Source: Allacma fusca (taxonomy: Eukaryota > Arthropoda > Collembola > Symphypleona > Sminthuridae). From it: a DNA stretch of 64,000 nt. Positions 62,376 through 64,000 of this stretch are shown piece by piece (position 1 is the stretch's first letter; every line of letters begins with the position of its first letter). A program made the translations under genes and the position numbers. The notes beneath the pieces are model-generated. The model made no database searches, was not told where the DNA came from, and saw nothing but the letters and a program-made list of their open reading frames with translations. The DNA lies in NCBI GenBank assembly GCA_947179485.1, contig OX359248.1, forward strand, positions 55,376,386 through 55,440,385, read 5' to 3'.

Positions 62376-63772
62376 CAAGGATTCCTGATGGGATGGATTA
62401 CTATGGCTAACAATAAGACCTACCAACCGTGGAGTTGCTTATTTCGTAGTATACAGATACTTGCGTTAGTGACAGAGCCAAGTGGCTTCGTCTCATTTAT
62501 GATTACGTGGTAGTTGCAATCTAACGCTTCTAATAATTCTTCCGAGGGATCTAATAAAGAAAAAAGCGTAGAGTCAGGAGTCAGTAAAATCTCCTGTTTA
62601 TGGACTTACGCAGTGAAGCTCTTTAAAGAAGAATTTCAAGGGGTAGGTTCTTGAGATTCAGTTTAATGAGCTTCATTGGGAGCGTAACATTGCAATTATT
62701 TAAAGACGTATTACGAGATAAGTTCGGAATAAATATACATTTATTAGCTTCGACCCAGATCCGTTTCTTAATGCTACAAGCCCAGGGTTGCCCACTTGAA
62801 AATGCCAAGGCCAAGGCCAAATGTACAGGCAATTTGAGTATTTTCAATCCTGGGCATTTATGACACTTTGAGTATTTATTATATACAGTGAATATTTTTA
62901 CAATTTTAGAATTGAAAATATCATTCCTTGCAGGCAATATTTATATTTCAGTCCCTTTGATTATTGTTGATAATTTTGATGTTAAAATAAGAGGCATCTG
63001 AACTCGGCTTTCAAAATTTTCATGGGGCTGCATTTGAGTATTATTTCGCCTGCATTGTTCCAAAATTTGCGTCCCGGGGTCCATAAATGTGAGAGACAGT
63101 TTACGAATGTTTGTTCTATAAAGCTGTAATATAAATCGAATATTTAATCTTGCCTCCCACATTTATTTCCTGAAACCGCAATATTTGACTTGGAAAAATT
63201 ATGATCAACTCAAAATTTTCCGTATAACATTTTCTATAGTGTTCAAATATATTGTTTTGTGAATACATTATATCGTTGATGGAAAACTGGCATGATCAGG
63301 AAATTCTACTTCCTCCTATACTTTACTAACCTTGCGTCCTATTTGTAAGGTAATGTCAACAGTTCTTAACGACTTGTGTTAAAAGATTTTTGAGAAAACG
63401 ATTTGTCACAAACAAAATTGTTTCATGTTCTCGAAGTTGAAAAGCAAGTTATGGAGAGTTTAGTATTAAAGAATTCGTCCCAATTGTTTATCCTTACACC
63501 ATACAAGAATTGTTCAATAACCAATTCGCGAGAACACATTTCATTCAGCAAGTTATTATTTTGGGGTACTAGCATTTGAATTTCATCAGTGATCATTAAA
63601 ATAAATCATAAAAGGCCTTAAATTTTAAGATTTTAAAGATTTAAAAAAAAATTAAATAGGATACCCTTAACGCCTATGGAAAATTCCCAAAATCCCGGGC
63701 ATTTTTAATGGAGGTCAAAAAATTGATAAATTAAAAATGTTCAGCTAGGCAGGCATATGTCGTCGGGGATTT

Positions 63773-64000
63773 TAAATCGGCCAAACTTCCAGTACCCGAG
63801 TAATACCCGGGTACAAACAATAGGTACTCGGGTACGGGTACAGATTTTGGGTACATTACGGGTACGGGTAAATTGTGGGTACAGGTACTACTTTGTAGTC
63901 TCAGGTACGGGTACGGGTACTGAAATAATTTACCCGGGTACTCGGGTATGGGTACGGGTATAGGTACAGCATTTTGTCGTACCCGATATTCGGGTACGGG
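63773..64000. repeat. GGGTAC/GTACCC-word island, cut by window edge
   Basis: Dense variants of CGGGTACGGGTAC and its complement ACCCGAG/ACCCGGGTAC occur in both orientations for over 220 bases up to the last base. The style (one short word repeated in both orientations) matches the two hAT-type elements in the chitinase intron. The element's far end and target duplication are outside the window. Confidence 0.75.

Larger units (their letters stand above)
61561..64000. other. Intergenic, no gene; two GGGTAC-word islands
   Basis: No frame with a recognisable domain. Islands at about 62305-62375 and 63773-64000 are annotated separately. The rest is AT-rich with no further structure noticed. Confidence 0.55.

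Noticed and set aside
1-64000. CRISPR array, prokaryotic operon or phage region
   Set aside because: Introns, poly(A) signals and metazoan gene families show a eukaryotic chromosome; repeats here are not evenly spaced CRISPR-type.

Overview
The window is eukaryotic, AT-rich and mostly non-coding, with GT-AG introns, AATAAA signals and dense mobile-element debris. Three conserved multi-exon genes are recognisable: a GnRH-superfamily peptide receptor of adipokinetic hormone/ACP type, a GMC flavin oxidoreductase and a GH18 chitinase-like protein. Together they point to an arthropod, perhaps a non-insect hexapod, but the species cannot be read from the sequence.

Layout. 1-9.3 kb: no complete gene, one decayed L1-like reverse transcriptase piece. 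9.37-17.22 kb (minus): first four coding exons of the receptor; TM6, TM7 and the tail were not found and are probably beyond the left edge. 17.2-26.5 kb: no gene. 26.48-31.66 kb (plus): complete nine-exon GMC oxidoreductase, 635 codons. 31.7-35.0 kb: convergent intergenic spacer. 35.04-43.17 kb (minus): complete eleven-exon GH18 gene, 411 codons. One of its introns holds two nested hAT-type MITEs and a broken LINE, and another holds a SINE-like retroposon with a 15-bp target duplication. 43.2-52.1 kb: no certain gene, one 22-bp perfect hairpin and one weak cysteine-rich exon candidate. 52.10-61.56 kb: a 9.46-kb Ty3/Gypsy element with 535-bp LTRs differing at one base, ATAT target duplications, a short ORF before gag, gag, a broken pol, extra overlapping ORFs after pol including one with a C-terminal membrane anchor, and a 402-bp tandem duplication at its 3' end. 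61.6-64 kb: no gene, two islands built from a GGGTAC word.

The three cellular genes do not form an operon-like unit. Exon joins were made by hand: reading phase is kept at every junction, and the two complete genes have coding lengths divisible by three. The most unusual material is in the mobile DNA: MITEs packed with one short word per family, the extra coding content and 3' duplication of the Gypsy element, and two long fold-back sequences.
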